A stretch of 64,000 nt of DNA from Oscillospiraceae bacterium (GTDB lineage Bacteria > Bacillota > Clostridia > Oscillospirales > Ruminococcaceae). A program made the translations under genes and the position numbers. The stretch spans positions 124,001 through 188,000 of the forward strand of contig JAJQFI010000008.1 in NCBI GenBank assembly GCA_021201235.1. Reading direction: 5' to 3'. Shown piece by piece: positions 20,651 through 27,412 of this stretch (positions are counted from its first letter, which is position 1; every line of letters begins with the position of its first letter). Under the pieces are notes generated by a model, which ran no database searches, had not been told where the DNA came from, and saw nothing but the letters and a program-made list of their open reading frames with translations.

Positions 20651-20728
20651 CCCGATGGTTAAATCGAGAATACCAAAGACAATGGCCGCTATCAGATTAA
20701 GTAGTGCGAGCACTTCTAAAATCGTCAT
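20636..20728 (-). CDS. Small hydrophobic type I toxin, locus 1
   Basis: A 30-residue peptide too short for the ORF track. It starts MTILEVLALLNLI, has one membrane helix and ends in a lysine cluster (GNKKK), like TxpA and other holin-like toxins of Firmicutes. A strong GGAGGTG ribosome site precedes the ATG. It has its own promoter (20819-20791) and an opposing antisense transcript over its 3' end. Such peptides damage the membrane when the antisense RNA is lost. Toxicity here is inferred from form only. Confidence 0.75.
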   Translation of the reverse strand: MTILEVLALLNLIAAIVFGILDLTIGNKKK

Positions 20729-20790
20729 GCAAGTCACCTCCTCAGTTTATCGAAGGTCAAACCGCTTTATACACTTTCTTGTCGAGAACA

Positions 20791-20819
20791 ATTATAACAC
20801 ATAAACCGACTGCTGTCAA
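20791..20819 (-). promoter_or_regulatory. Toxin promoter, locus 1
   Basis: Minus strand TTGACA (20819-20814), 17 bases, TATAAT (20796-20791). The 40-base stretch around it is the same in locus 2. Confidence 0.85.
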
Positions 20820-20843
20820 CAAAGTAAATCAAAAGTGTATAGG

Positions 20844-20878
20844 TAAAAGAATCCCCAAACCGATGTGGCTCGGGGATT
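20844..20878 (-). terminator. Terminator of the zinc-ribbon gene
   Basis: AATCCCC (20850-20856) pairs with GGGGATT (20872-20878), followed on the minus strand by CTTTTACC. Confidence 0.65.
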
Positions 20879-20893
20879 TATACTTTACAAAAG

Positions 20894-21355
20894 TTAGTGT
20901 TCAAATGAATGTCCGCACGAAATACACGCTTTATTTCTATAATGATTCATTGTGCCGCAAACTTCACATTTAATCATATTACTACTCGTGCTATTACTTC
21001 TAGTAGCGGTAATTGATTTTACGACATCAGCTACTGTTTTTTCTGTCTCTCCCGTACTGTGATTTGTTTGTGCTAATGAGCCTTTTATGGTTTCAAGATA
21101 TGTAGCACTCTCAGCTGTATACTGTACAATTTCGCCGAAGCCATTAAGGAATACATAAATCACTCCAGCAATAAGCGAACCACCTACTAGAATAAGCACA
21201 AATAATAATGCAGCTACACCTCCCCTACCAAGCTTACTAAACGTCACGGCAGGGACGCATCCTGCCACAAATGACACAAATATCCCTATTCCAAGAACCG
21301 CACTAGCCACATTTTTTATAGAGTCTCCAGAATTTGATTTAATAATGCTTTTCAT
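20894..21355 (-). CDS. Membrane protein with C-terminal zinc ribbon
   Basis: A 153-residue protein of unknown function. Two hydrophobic helices (about 15-35 and 45-72) are followed by a linker and a zinc-ribbon (IKCEVCGTMNHYRNKACISCG, four cysteines). The ribbon would lie in the cytosol if both termini are inside. A GGAGG site precedes the ATG. Base composition is AT-richer than the flanking housekeeping genes and it is bracketed by two near-identical toxin cassettes, which suggests an acquired islet. Its promoter contains a run of seven G in the spacer. Confidence 0.6.
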   Translation of the reverse strand: MKSIIKSNSGDSIKNVASAVLGIGIFVSFVAGCVPAVTFSKLGRGGVAALLFVLILVGGSLIAGVIYVFLNGFGEIVQYTAESATYLETIKGSLAQTNHSTGETEKTVADVVKSITATRSNSTSSNMIKCEVCGTMNHYRNKACISCGHSFEH

Positions 21356-21440
21356 AAGTTGTCCTCCGTATTTATAAACATCAAGCGTTATAACTTCATT
21401 TCAGCCTTTCCGAAATGTAAGTATCAAAACGCCTATCTAC

Positions 21441-21467
21441 ATTTTACCCCCCCGCAAAAATTGTCAA
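21441..21467 (-). promoter_or_regulatory. Promoter with poly-G spacer for the zinc-ribbon gene
   Basis: Minus strand TTGACA (21467-21462) and TAAAAT (21446-21441) are only 15 bases apart, and the spacer contains seven consecutive G. Length change of this tract would tune spacing towards the optimal 17. Confidence 0.5.
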
Positions 21468-21556
21468 TACTTTCGACAAATTTTCGGCGAAGTGTTTAAT
21501 TATCAAGCAATCATTTACGGCACATTTTGTATAACTTGCACAAAATAAAAAAGCTG

Positions 21557-21585
21557 TTGACAAATCAACAGCGGCGGGGTATAAT
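21557..21585 (+). promoter_or_regulatory. Promoter of antitoxin RNA, TA locus 2
   Basis: TTGACA (21557-21562), 17 bases, TATAAT (21580-21585); same TGTTGA/TCAACA inverted repeat as locus 1. Confidence 0.85.
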
Positions 21586-21591
21586 ATAAGT

Positions 21592-21697
21592 GATGAGAGG
21601 CTACCCGAACTGCCATTCAGGTAGCGGTCACCCTCATAATAAAGATTACAAGTTTTGCGTGACCGCACTTGATACACAATCAGGTGCGGTTTATTCT
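21592..21697 (+). ncRNA. Candidate antisense antitoxin RNA, TA locus 2
   Basis: From the upstream promoter to a perfect hairpin ACCGCAC (21662-21668) / GTGCGGT (21684-21690) followed by TTATTCTATTTT. A CTACC...GGTAG hairpin lies near the 5' end. The T tract overlaps the toxin stop codon on the other strand. Confidence 0.7.
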
Positions 21698-21785
21698 ATT
21701 TTCGGTTCGAGCCTACGGTGTAACCGATAGAAAAGGCTGTCATGAGCAAGCCCAAAACTGCCAGGATTATAGAAATAATCTCCAT
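21696..21785 (-). CDS. Small hydrophobic type I toxin, locus 2
   Basis: A 29-residue peptide (MEIISIILAVLGLLMTAF..., ending SNRK) with one membrane helix and a basic tail, absent from the ORF track. A GGGGGTGA ribosome site precedes the ATG. The sequence pattern (ILxxLGLLxxAxxxGxTxG) matches locus 3 much better than locus 1, although the promoters match locus 1. Opposed by the antisense RNA above. Confidence 0.75.
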   Translation of the reverse strand: MEIISIILAVLGLLMTAFSIGYTVGSNRK

Positions 21786-21835
21786 CAGCGTCACCCCCTT
21801 TTCAGGTAAGAGCGACCACCTCTCATCACACGCAC

Positions 21836-21864
21836 ATTATAACACATAAACCGACTGCTGTCAA
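21836..21864 (-). promoter_or_regulatory. Toxin promoter, locus 2
   Basis: Minus strand TTGACA (21864-21859), 17 bases, TATAAT (21841-21836). The flanking ACATAAACCGACTGC is shared exactly with locus 1. Confidence 0.85.
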
Positions 21865-21892
21865 CAAAGTAAATCAAAGAGGAGATAACCTT

Positions 21893-22021
21893 ATGAACAA
21901 TACAACTCCCGAAACTCCAAACGCTACTACCCTCGACGCTATGGAATCTGCCGAGAAAGGCGAAGACATTTTCGGACCATTTGAGGATATCGAAAGCCTT
22001 ATGCAAGAACTCAACAAATAA
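21893..22021 (+). CDS. 42-aa orphan antitoxin-like peptide
   Basis: A short acidic ORF missing from the ORF track, with a GAGGAG site 8 bases before the ATG. Its body (LDAMESAEKGEDIFGPFEDI, then ESLMQELNK) resembles the toxin-binding C-terminal half of RelB/DinJ-type antitoxins, but the ribbon-helix-helix DNA-binding half is absent and no RelE-type toxin gene follows. It could be a decayed antitoxin, or a solo anti-toxin decoy. Similarity is from memory of the family and needs a profile search. Confidence 0.5.
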   Translation: MNNTTPETPNATTLDAMESAEKGEDIFGPFEDIESLMQELNK

Positions 22022-22023
22022 AA

Positions 22024-22055
22024 ACTCCCCAAACCTCACGGCTTGGGGAGTTGTA
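22024..22055. terminator. Terminator between orphan peptide and hom
   Basis: ACTCCCCAA (22024-22032) and TTGGGGAGT (22043-22051) form a 9-bp stem, followed by TGTATT on the plus strand and by TTTTTATTTG on the minus strand, serving both convergent genes. Confidence 0.8.
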
Positions 22056-23306
22056 TTACAGCAGCCTAATCTTCTTCATCAGCTTACAGCTCTCTGTGAG
22101 CTTATTGAGCCTCTCGTCGATTTCGCTCTCGACCATGGTCGGGGTGATGAAGGCGAGCTCGTGCTGGGAGCGTTGTTTTCTCGGGATGAAGTCGACGTAG
22201 CCGAAGAGGTTCGTGATTTCGCTCTTCAGGGCGTCGGCGTCCTGATTTTCGGTGCGGATACGGGCGTAGATGCTGACTTCGGCGGACTTATAGGGTTGGA
22301 TGAAGTCATTCGACTCGCTCTCCTCCCAGTTCAGGGAGACGATGTCCTTGCCCTCGTGCTTGGCGGCGTCGATGATGTCACCGACAACTGCCGAGGCGGT
22401 CGGGAACTTGCCGGCACCTCTGCCATAGAAGAGGCAGTCGCCGACGGCGTCGCCGGTCACCATGATGGCGTTGTAGACGTCGTTGACACTCGAAAGAGGG
22501 TTGTTGACGCTGACGAGTCTCGGGCAAACAGTCGCAACGATTCCGCTCTTGGTGTTCTCGATAAGACCGATGAGCTTGATAGCATAGCCCGCACTCTCGG
22601 CATACTCAACATCGTCGAGAGTGATCTCTCTGATACCAGAGCAGTGGACATATTCGGGATAGATGTGCTTGCCGAAGGCGAGCGAGCCAAGGATGCAGAG
22701 CTTTCTTGTGGCATCGTGACCATCGACATCGGCGGACGGATCCTTTTCGGCATAACCGAGTTGCTGAGCCTGAGAAAGGGCTTGGTCAAACGAGCGCTGG
22801 TCGTAAATCATTTTCGTAAGAATGTAGTTTGTGGTGCCGTTCAGGATTCCCGCAATTCTCGAGAAACGGTTGGCGGCGAGGCACTGGTGCAAGGGACGGA
22901 TAATCGGGATTCCCCCTCCGACGCTCGCCTCGAAAAGATAATTGCAGTTATTCGCCTTTGCGATTTTCAGGAGCTCTGCGCCGTGTGTGGCGACGAGCTC
23001 TTTATTCGATGTAACGACGCTGACACCCTTACTGAGAAGCCTTTTCGTGTAATCATAGGCGAAGGTCTTGCCGCCCATGACCTCGGCGACAACCTTTATC
23101 TCCGGGTCGTTCAGGATGTCGTCGAAGTTCTTCGTGAACTTGTCGATGAACGGGCTTCCCGGAAAGTCTCTTAAGTCGAGAATATACTTGATGTCGAGCT
23201 CCCGCCCGCATCTCTTCTCGATAACGTCCTTATTCTGATAAAAAAGCTCAACGGTTCCCGAGCCGATGACTCCGAAACCCATTACTGCGATTTGTGTTAC
23301 TGCCAT
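22056..23306 (-). CDS. hom: Homoserine dehydrogenase
   Basis: Reduces aspartate semialdehyde to homoserine with NAD(P)H, the branch to threonine and methionine. Rossmann motif MGFGVIGSGTVEL (residues 9-21), catalytic core with KDPSADVDGHDATRKL, and a C-terminal ACT domain (SAEVSIYARIRTENQDADA). The length of 416 is normal for Gram-positives. It lies 21 bases after the ACT-domain gene and works in the same pathway as the aspartate kinase at 3811. Confidence 0.95.
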   Translation of the reverse strand: MAVTQIAVMGFGVIGSGTVELFYQNKDVIEKRCGRELDIKYILDLRDFPGSPFIDKFTKNFDDILNDPEIKVVAEVMGGKTFAYDYTKRLLSKGVSVVTSNKELVATHGAELLKIAKANNCNYLFEASVGGGIPIIRPLHQCLAANRFSRIAGILNGTTNYILTKMIYDQRSFDQALSQAQQLGYAEKDPSADVDGHDATRKLCILGSLAFGKHIYPEYVHCSGIREITLDDVEYAESAGYAIKLIGLIENTKSGIVATVCPRLVSVNNPLSSVNDVYNAIMVTGDAVGDCLFYGRGAGKFPTASAVVGDIIDAAKHEGKDIVSLNWEESESNDFIQPYKSAEVSIYARIRTENQDADALKSEITNLFGYVDFIPRKQRSQHELAFITPTMVESEIDERLNKLTESCKLMKKIRLL

Positions 23307-23327
23307 TGTTTTTTCCTTCGAAATATG

Positions 23328-23774
23328 TTATCTTCCATAAGATGTGCCTGCTCTGATAACTCCGTCAATCTGGGAAATCTCTTCGCAGATGGTGGCGGCG
23401 TTATAGTCGCCGTTGTCGAAACGGACGGTGACGGTCGCGGTAGCGGCGGAATCTATGGGGATGTTCTGATTCATGGTCAGGATATTTGCGCCGTGGCTGT
23501 AGAGGCAACGAAGGACCTCGCTGAAAACCCCCGCACGGTCGCAAAGAGTGAGATAATAGGTGACGATTCCGGTGCCGAAGCCGTCGCTGTACATGAGCGC
23601 CGAATCCTTGTATTTATAGAAAGCACTTCTCGAAATGCCGGCGCTGGCGCACGCCTCGGATGAGGTCTTGCACTCGCCGATTGCGAGAAGCTTCTTTGCC
23701 TCTATTACCTTCAGAATGACATCCGGCAGGACATCAGCCCTGACAACGACATATTTTTCGTCCAAATCAATCAC
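23328..23774 (-). CDS. ACT domain-containing protein (UPF0735/PheB type)
   Basis: A 148-residue protein with a small helical N-terminal part resembling a DNA-binding helix-turn-helix (ASAGISRSAFYKYKDSA) and a C-terminal ACT domain (YYLTLCDRAGVFSEVL, HGANILTMNQNIP). Relatives (UPF0735, PheB) regularly sit before hom in Firmicutes and are thought to sense an amino acid. It starts with GTG 23774; an AGAAAG lies upstream. Likely a regulator of hom, which follows in the same transcript. Confidence 0.85.
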   Translation of the reverse strand: MIDLDEKYVVVRADVLPDVILKVIEAKKLLAIGECKTSSEACASAGISRSAFYKYKDSALMYSDGFGTGIVTYYLTLCDRAGVFSEVLRCLYSHGANILTMNQNIPIDSAATATVTVRFDNGDYNAATICEEISQIDGVIRAGTSYGR

Positions 23775-23867
23775 TTTCTCAGCCCAAGAGTTTACACTGC
23801 AAATACAGTTGTGTTTTGCATGAATACAATAGCATATTTCGAGCCGTTTGTCAAGGGCAATTTTTAA

Positions 23868-23925
23868 CCTCTCAGTCTGCCCTTTGGGCAGCCAGCTCCC
23901 CTAAGCGTAGGGGAGCCTTTAAATT
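23868..23925. repeat. REP-like palindromic repeat, copy 2
   Basis: CCTCTCAGTCTGCCCTTTGG/GCAG palindrome followed by AGCTCCCCTAAGCGTAGGGGAGC palindrome. Same two-palindrome layout as copies 1, 3 and 4. It ends inside the tatD stop region. Confidence 0.8.
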
Positions 23926-24683
23926 TTGAATAGTTTCTTTGCGTTCTCCTCTGTCTTAATAACCAAGTCTTCGTAGCTCATATCGAGAATCTCGGCGGCT
24001 TTGCGGGCGGTGTATTTTATCATCGCGCTGTCGCAAATTTTGCCTCTGTGCGGCTCGGGGGACATATAGGGGCAGTCGGTCTCGAGGAGATACCTGTCAA
24101 TCGGGATTGATTTCAGCACCTCGACCGACTTCTTCGCATTCTTAAAAGTGAGGACGCCCGTGAAGCTGATGTACATGCCGAGATCTATAATTTCCCTCGC
24201 CGTTTCAACAGAGCCGGAGAAGCAGTGCATAACACCCTTCGGCTTTAGCTCCCGAAGAATGTCCATGCAGTCCCCCGTTGCGTCACGGCTGTGGACGATT
24301 ACCGGCAAATCGAGTGAGTTTGCAAGCTCGACCTGCTCACGAAAAGCCTTTATCTGAGCCTCACGGTCGTAGCCCTCATAGTGATAATCAAGCCCGATTT
24401 CGCCGATAGCCCTGACTTTGCTGTCAGTTGCGAGCTCACGGAGCCGGTCGATATAGCCGTCTGTTGCGTCGTAGAGATTCTCGGGATGAACGCCGACGGC
24501 GGTATAGTATCTTGGGTATTTATTTGCCGTTGCAACGCCGAACTCGGAGGACTTCAAATCCGTTGCGGCGTGCATTATCCCCGAAATGTTGAGCTCGAAG
24601 AGAGCCGGAATGAGATAATCCCTCAGCCCGTCGAACTTCGGGTCGTCATAGTGGGAATGGGTATCGAAAATGTGTGATAACAT
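23919..24683 (-). CDS. tatD: TatD family metal-dependent deoxyribonuclease
   Basis: A 254-residue TIM-barrel metalloenzyme with 3'-5' DNase activity in characterised members. Metal ligands are in FDTHSHYDDPKF, GEIGLDYH, PVIVHSRDA, MHCFSGS and LLETDCPYMSP. Start 24683 is chosen (MLSHIFDTHSH) because family members begin just before the HxH motif; the ORF extension has no ribosome site of its own. Monocistronic as far as seen. Confidence 0.93.
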   Translation of the reverse strand: MLSHIFDTHSHYDDPKFDGLRDYLIPALFELNISGIMHAATDLKSSEFGVATANKYPRYYTAVGVHPENLYDATDGYIDRLRELATDSKVRAIGEIGLDYHYEGYDREAQIKAFREQVELANSLDLPVIVHSRDATGDCMDILRELKPKGVMHCFSGSVETAREIIDLGMYISFTGVLTFKNAKKSVEVLKSIPIDRYLLETDCPYMSPEPHRGKICDSAMIKYTARKAAEILDMSYEDLVIKTEENAKKLFKI

Positions 24684-24791
24684 AGTAGCCTCTCGAAAAA
24701 GTTTTGATGCTGATATTATAGATGAAACCCGAGGGCATGTCAAGCGGGGAGATTTCTCAATAAAAAATTATCGTATCTCGATAAAAAGTTG

Positions 24792-24820
24792 TTGACAAAC
24801 AATCTCTGATATGCTATACT
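24792..24820 (+). promoter_or_regulatory. Sigma-A promoter of the DUF2975 gene cluster
   Basis: TTGACA (24792-24797), 17 bases ending in TGC, TATACT (24815-24820). Confidence 0.85.
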
Positions 24821-24851
24821 GGTCTCACAAAAGAAAAAAGGAGAGATAAAA

Positions 24852-25331
24852 ATGGATCTCAAAGTATTGGTTCGGTGGCTTCGGGCGGTTATAATCGGCG
24901 TCGGAGTCTGCGGCTTGGTGGCTTACGGCGTGGTCTGCCCCGTCTGCGGGCTGAAAATCGTGGAGGATCACCCCGACGTCTCGGGCTGGTTCGTCCCGTG
25001 GCTCGTATTCATCCTGATAACCGCAATCCCCTGCTATATCGTGCTCGTCTACTGTTGGAAAATTGTCTCTAACATTGCCGCCGGCAAGGCTTTCTCTTAT
25101 GACAACGCGAAGTATTTCAGCGTGATGTCCTATCTTGCGCTCGGCGACATTGCATTTTTCTTCGTCGGAAATGTGGTGCTCCTGCTCGCTAACATGAACC
25201 ACCCTTCGGTGATTGTGGCTTCTCTTTTAATAGTGTTTGTCGGGATTGCCGTTGCCGTGGTGTTTGCGACGCTTTCCCATCTCGTAAGAAAAGCCGCCGA
25301 TTTGCAACAGGAAAACGGCCTGACGGTCTGA
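24852..25331 (+). CDS. DUF2975 family membrane protein
   Basis: A 159-residue protein with four membrane helices (about 10-30, 45-68, 92-112, 118-140). The segment NIAAGKAFSYDNAKYF between helices 2 and 3 is the family signature. DUF2975 genes are nearly always followed by a small XRE-type regulator, as here (10 bases later), and are thought to form a membrane-linked regulatory pair. Function is not established. An AAAAGGAGAG site precedes the ATG. Confidence 0.85.
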   Translation: MDLKVLVRWLRAVIIGVGVCGLVAYGVVCPVCGLKIVEDHPDVSGWFVPWLVFILITAIPCYIVLVYCWKIVSNIAAGKAFSYDNAKYFSVMSYLALGDIAFFFVGNVVLLLANMNHPSVIVASLLIVFVGIAVAVVFATLSHLVRKAADLQQENGLTV

Positions 25332-25340
25332 GGTGAAGTT

Positions 25341-25559
25341 ATGGGCGAAATCATTATAAACATCGACGTCATGCTTGCCAAGCGCAAGATGAGCGTGACC
25401 GAGCTTTCCGAAAAAGTCGGCATCACGATTGCGAATATCTCTATTTTAAAGAACGGCAGGGCGAAGGCTATCAAGTTCTCGACTCTGGCGGCTCTTTGCG
25501 AAGCTCTTGACTGCCAGCCGGGGGATATTCTGGAATATCGGAGAGGTGAAGAAGAATGA
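25341..25559 (+). CDS. Small XRE-family transcriptional regulator
   Basis: A 72-residue helix-turn-helix protein (KRKMSVTELSEKVGITIANI, then LCEALDCQPGDILEY), of the YozG/Cro-C1 type that pairs with DUF2975. It would bind DNA as a dimer. The following gene overlaps by 4 bases, so the operon continues. Confidence 0.92.
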   Translation: MGEIIINIDVMLAKRKMSVTELSEKVGITIANISILKNGRAKAIKFSTLAALCEALDCQPGDILEYRRGEEE

Positions 25560-25996
25560 GAGTAATACTAAGATTTATTGCGCTGATAGTAGTCGTAACG
25601 GTGACCCTCTTCGGCGGATTTATTTCAGGCATATGGAACGAGACCTACTGCGACGTTATCGAAAACAACTGGGGAATCGTAATTCCCACTGATGGCGGCT
25701 ATTCACTGGAAGTCTCGGCAGACTCAGGCGTCAGCTTCCACGGCGACGGGACGAGATATCATGTCATGTATTTCGACGATGCCGAGAGAATCAGCGTGCT
25801 CTTAGGTTGGAGCGACGAAATTCCGGAAAGCTATATCGAATACTCAGAACGGCTACTTGATGAGCTTGATATTAACTACAGACCGGACTATGAAAGCTGT
25901 GTTTTCTACACTCAGACAAAAAACGACGGAAGCGTTATCCTGATTTTCTGGGATGAAGATTTGCAGGAGATGTATGTTTTGGAGGAGTTCTTTTGA
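25556..25996 (+). CDS. Membrane-anchored hypothetical protein
   Basis: A 146-residue protein with one N-terminal hydrophobic helix (FIALIVVVTVTLFGGFISG) and an extracytoplasmic domain of alternating strands ending in DEDLQEMYVLEEFF. No family was recognised. It overlaps the regulator upstream by 4 bases and the next gene by 4 bases (TTGA), so it is translated in coupling with both. It may be the target or partner of the DUF2975/XRE pair. Confidence 0.6.
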   Translation: MRVILRFIALIVVVTVTLFGGFISGIWNETYCDVIENNWGIVIPTDGGYSLEVSADSGVSFHGDGTRYHVMYFDDAERISVLLGWSDEIPESYIEYSERLLDELDINYRPDYESCVFYTQTKNDGSVILIFWDEDLQEMYVLEEFF

Positions 25997-26433
25997 CTAA
26001 GAGGAGAATTGTTGCGATTGTAGTTGCCGTGGTGCTGGGTACGGTGTGCCTGGTGGGGATAAGGCTTGGGATGAATCCTAAGGTTCAGGCTTGGGTATTT
26101 GTAGCAAGATATGGCGACTACATCGAGGAGAAGTACGAGAACCACATTATTATCACCGACGGTGTTCCCTGCATTTCGGCGACATACTTTGGTCCGGGTT
26201 ACCGGCATGAGATGATTGAATACACTCTCTCCGGCTTCGGAATTGCCCCGTCAAGCACCTATTACGGCTGTTACTACTCACCGGACGATTTGCCGATGGC
26301 GTATGCGCAGATGAATTATCACCTCGTCAAGCAAGGTGAGGGCTACTGGACTTGGGAAGAAAAAGACGGAGATAATCACGGAAGTGTTGCAAAAATTCGG
26401 GATGGGTGGTATTATTATAGTGCAAGCTTTTAA
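25993..26433 (+). CDS. Membrane-anchored hypothetical protein
   Basis: A 146-residue protein starting with TTG 25993, preceded by TGGAGGAG. One N-terminal membrane helix (VAIVVAVVLGTVCLVGI) and a tyrosine-rich outer domain (HEMIEYTLSGFGIAPSSTYY). It has the same architecture and length as the preceding protein, but no clear sequence repeat between them. Function unknown; last of the tight DUF2975 cluster. Confidence 0.55.
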   Translation: MTKRRIVAIVVAVVLGTVCLVGIRLGMNPKVQAWVFVARYGDYIEEKYENHIIITDGVPCISATYFGPGYRHEMIEYTLSGFGIAPSSTYYGCYYSPDDLPMAYAQMNYHLVKQGEGYWTWEEKDGDNHGSVAKIRDGWYYYSASF

Positions 26434-26447
26434 TAGGAGGCATCACT

Positions 26448-27272
26448 ATGCAAAAAATGTTATTCCCGAACGGGTTGAAAAAGGCGTTTACGACGAGCTA
26501 TGACGACGGGTGCTATGACGACATCAGGCTCATGGAGATGATGGATGAATATGGCATCAAGGGCACCTTCAACATCAGCTCCCAGATTTATCGTGAGGAG
26601 GGCACCGAGCCTTATGGCGTGTGGCCCAGAGTGACTTTGACCGAGGCTTTGGAGGAATACCCGAAGCACGGGGTTGAGGTCGCCGTTCACGGGCTCCACC
26701 ACAGGGACTTCACGAAAATCACCGAGCCGGAGCTCTATTGCGAGATTGCCACAGACAAGGCGAATCTTGAGATGCAGTATGGCGGAGTTGTCAGAGGTGC
26801 GGCTTATCCTTACGGCTCTTTCAACAACAAGGCGGTTGAGGCTCTCCGCAAATGCGGAATCAAGTATTGCAGAACTGTCTGCACCCGCGACGATTTCGGC
26901 ATGCCGGAGGACTGGCTGAGGCTCTTTGCAACCTGCCACCACGGCGACAAGAGATTGCCCGAGCTTCTTGACAGGTTCCTTACGACCGACCTTGACGACT
27001 GCCGGATGTTCTATCTCTGGGGACACACCGCCGAGTTCAGGCGCGACGACAACTGGGACGTCATCGAGGATGTGTTCAAGAAGGTCAGCGGCAACCCAGA
27101 CATCTGGTTCGCCACGAACATCGAGATCTGCGAGTATCACAAGGCATATCAGGCTCTCGAATACTCCACCGGCCCGAGGTCTCACGCAATCTATAACCCG
27201 ACCGCAAAGGACATCTGGGTTGAGGTTGACGGGAAGGCGGTTGTTGTACATAGTGGCGAAGTTTTAGGATAA
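26448..27272 (+). CDS. Polysaccharide deacetylase family protein
   Basis: A 274-residue protein with the NodB fold: motif 1 TTSYDDG (the DD pair), motif 2 VAVHGLHHRDF (HxxxH metal ligands) and motif 3 AAYPYGSFN. No signal peptide is seen, so it should act in the cytosol, which differs from peptidoglycan deacetylases. The C-terminal part (AIYNPTAKDIWVEVDGKAV) forms a small beta domain. Substrate unknown. A TAGGAGG site precedes it; it may be cotranscribed with the cluster upstream. Confidence 0.82.
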   Translation: MQKMLFPNGLKKAFTTSYDDGCYDDIRLMEMMDEYGIKGTFNISSQIYREEGTEPYGVWPRVTLTEALEEYPKHGVEVAVHGLHHRDFTKITEPELYCEIATDKANLEMQYGGVVRGAAYPYGSFNNKAVEALRKCGIKYCRTVCTRDDFGMPEDWLRLFATCHHGDKRLPELLDRFLTTDLDDCRMFYLWGHTAEFRRDDNWDVIEDVFKKVSGNPDIWFATNIEICEYHKAYQALEYSTGPRSHAIYNPTAKDIWVEVDGKAVVVHSGEVLG

Positions 27273-27274
27273 AT

Positions 27275-27347
27275 TGTAGGGGCGGATATCATCCGCCCGG
27301 ACAAAGACATCAGCACAACAGCGGGCGGATAATATCCGCCCCCTACA
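27275..27347. repeat. Long inverted repeat of GTAGGGGCGGAT type
   Basis: A 25-base left arm (TGTAGGGGCGGATATCATCC...) is complementary to a 26-base right arm ending CCCCCTACA, with one extra G and one mismatch; the 22-base centre is unrelated. Each arm is itself palindromic (GGCGGATATCATCCGCC). No coding capacity; MITE or REP-like. Confidence 0.8.
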
Positions 27348-27355
27348 TATGACGT

Positions 27356-27412
27356 AAAAAAAGCCTCCCCTGAAAGGGGAGGTGCCGGCATAGCCGGCGG
27401 AGGGGTTTTCAA
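27356..27412. repeat. REP-like palindromic repeat, copy 3 (inverted)
   Basis: AGCCTCCCCTGAAAGGGGAGG palindrome followed by GCCGGCATAGCCGGC and GGAGGGG. This is the two-palindrome unit of copies 1, 2 and 4 in the other orientation. Confidence 0.75.

Noticed and set aside
20704-20973. 89-aa plus-strand ORF
   Set aside because: It runs antisense through the locus 1 toxin start and promoter and a terminator; no ribosome site.
21536-21543. Isolated TTGCACAA
   Set aside because: Single half site without a palindrome partner, between toxin cassettes; probably chance.
21981-23174. 397-aa plus-strand ORF opposite hom
   Set aside because: Shadow frame of homoserine dehydrogenase; it also starts inside the orphan peptide and runs through a terminator.
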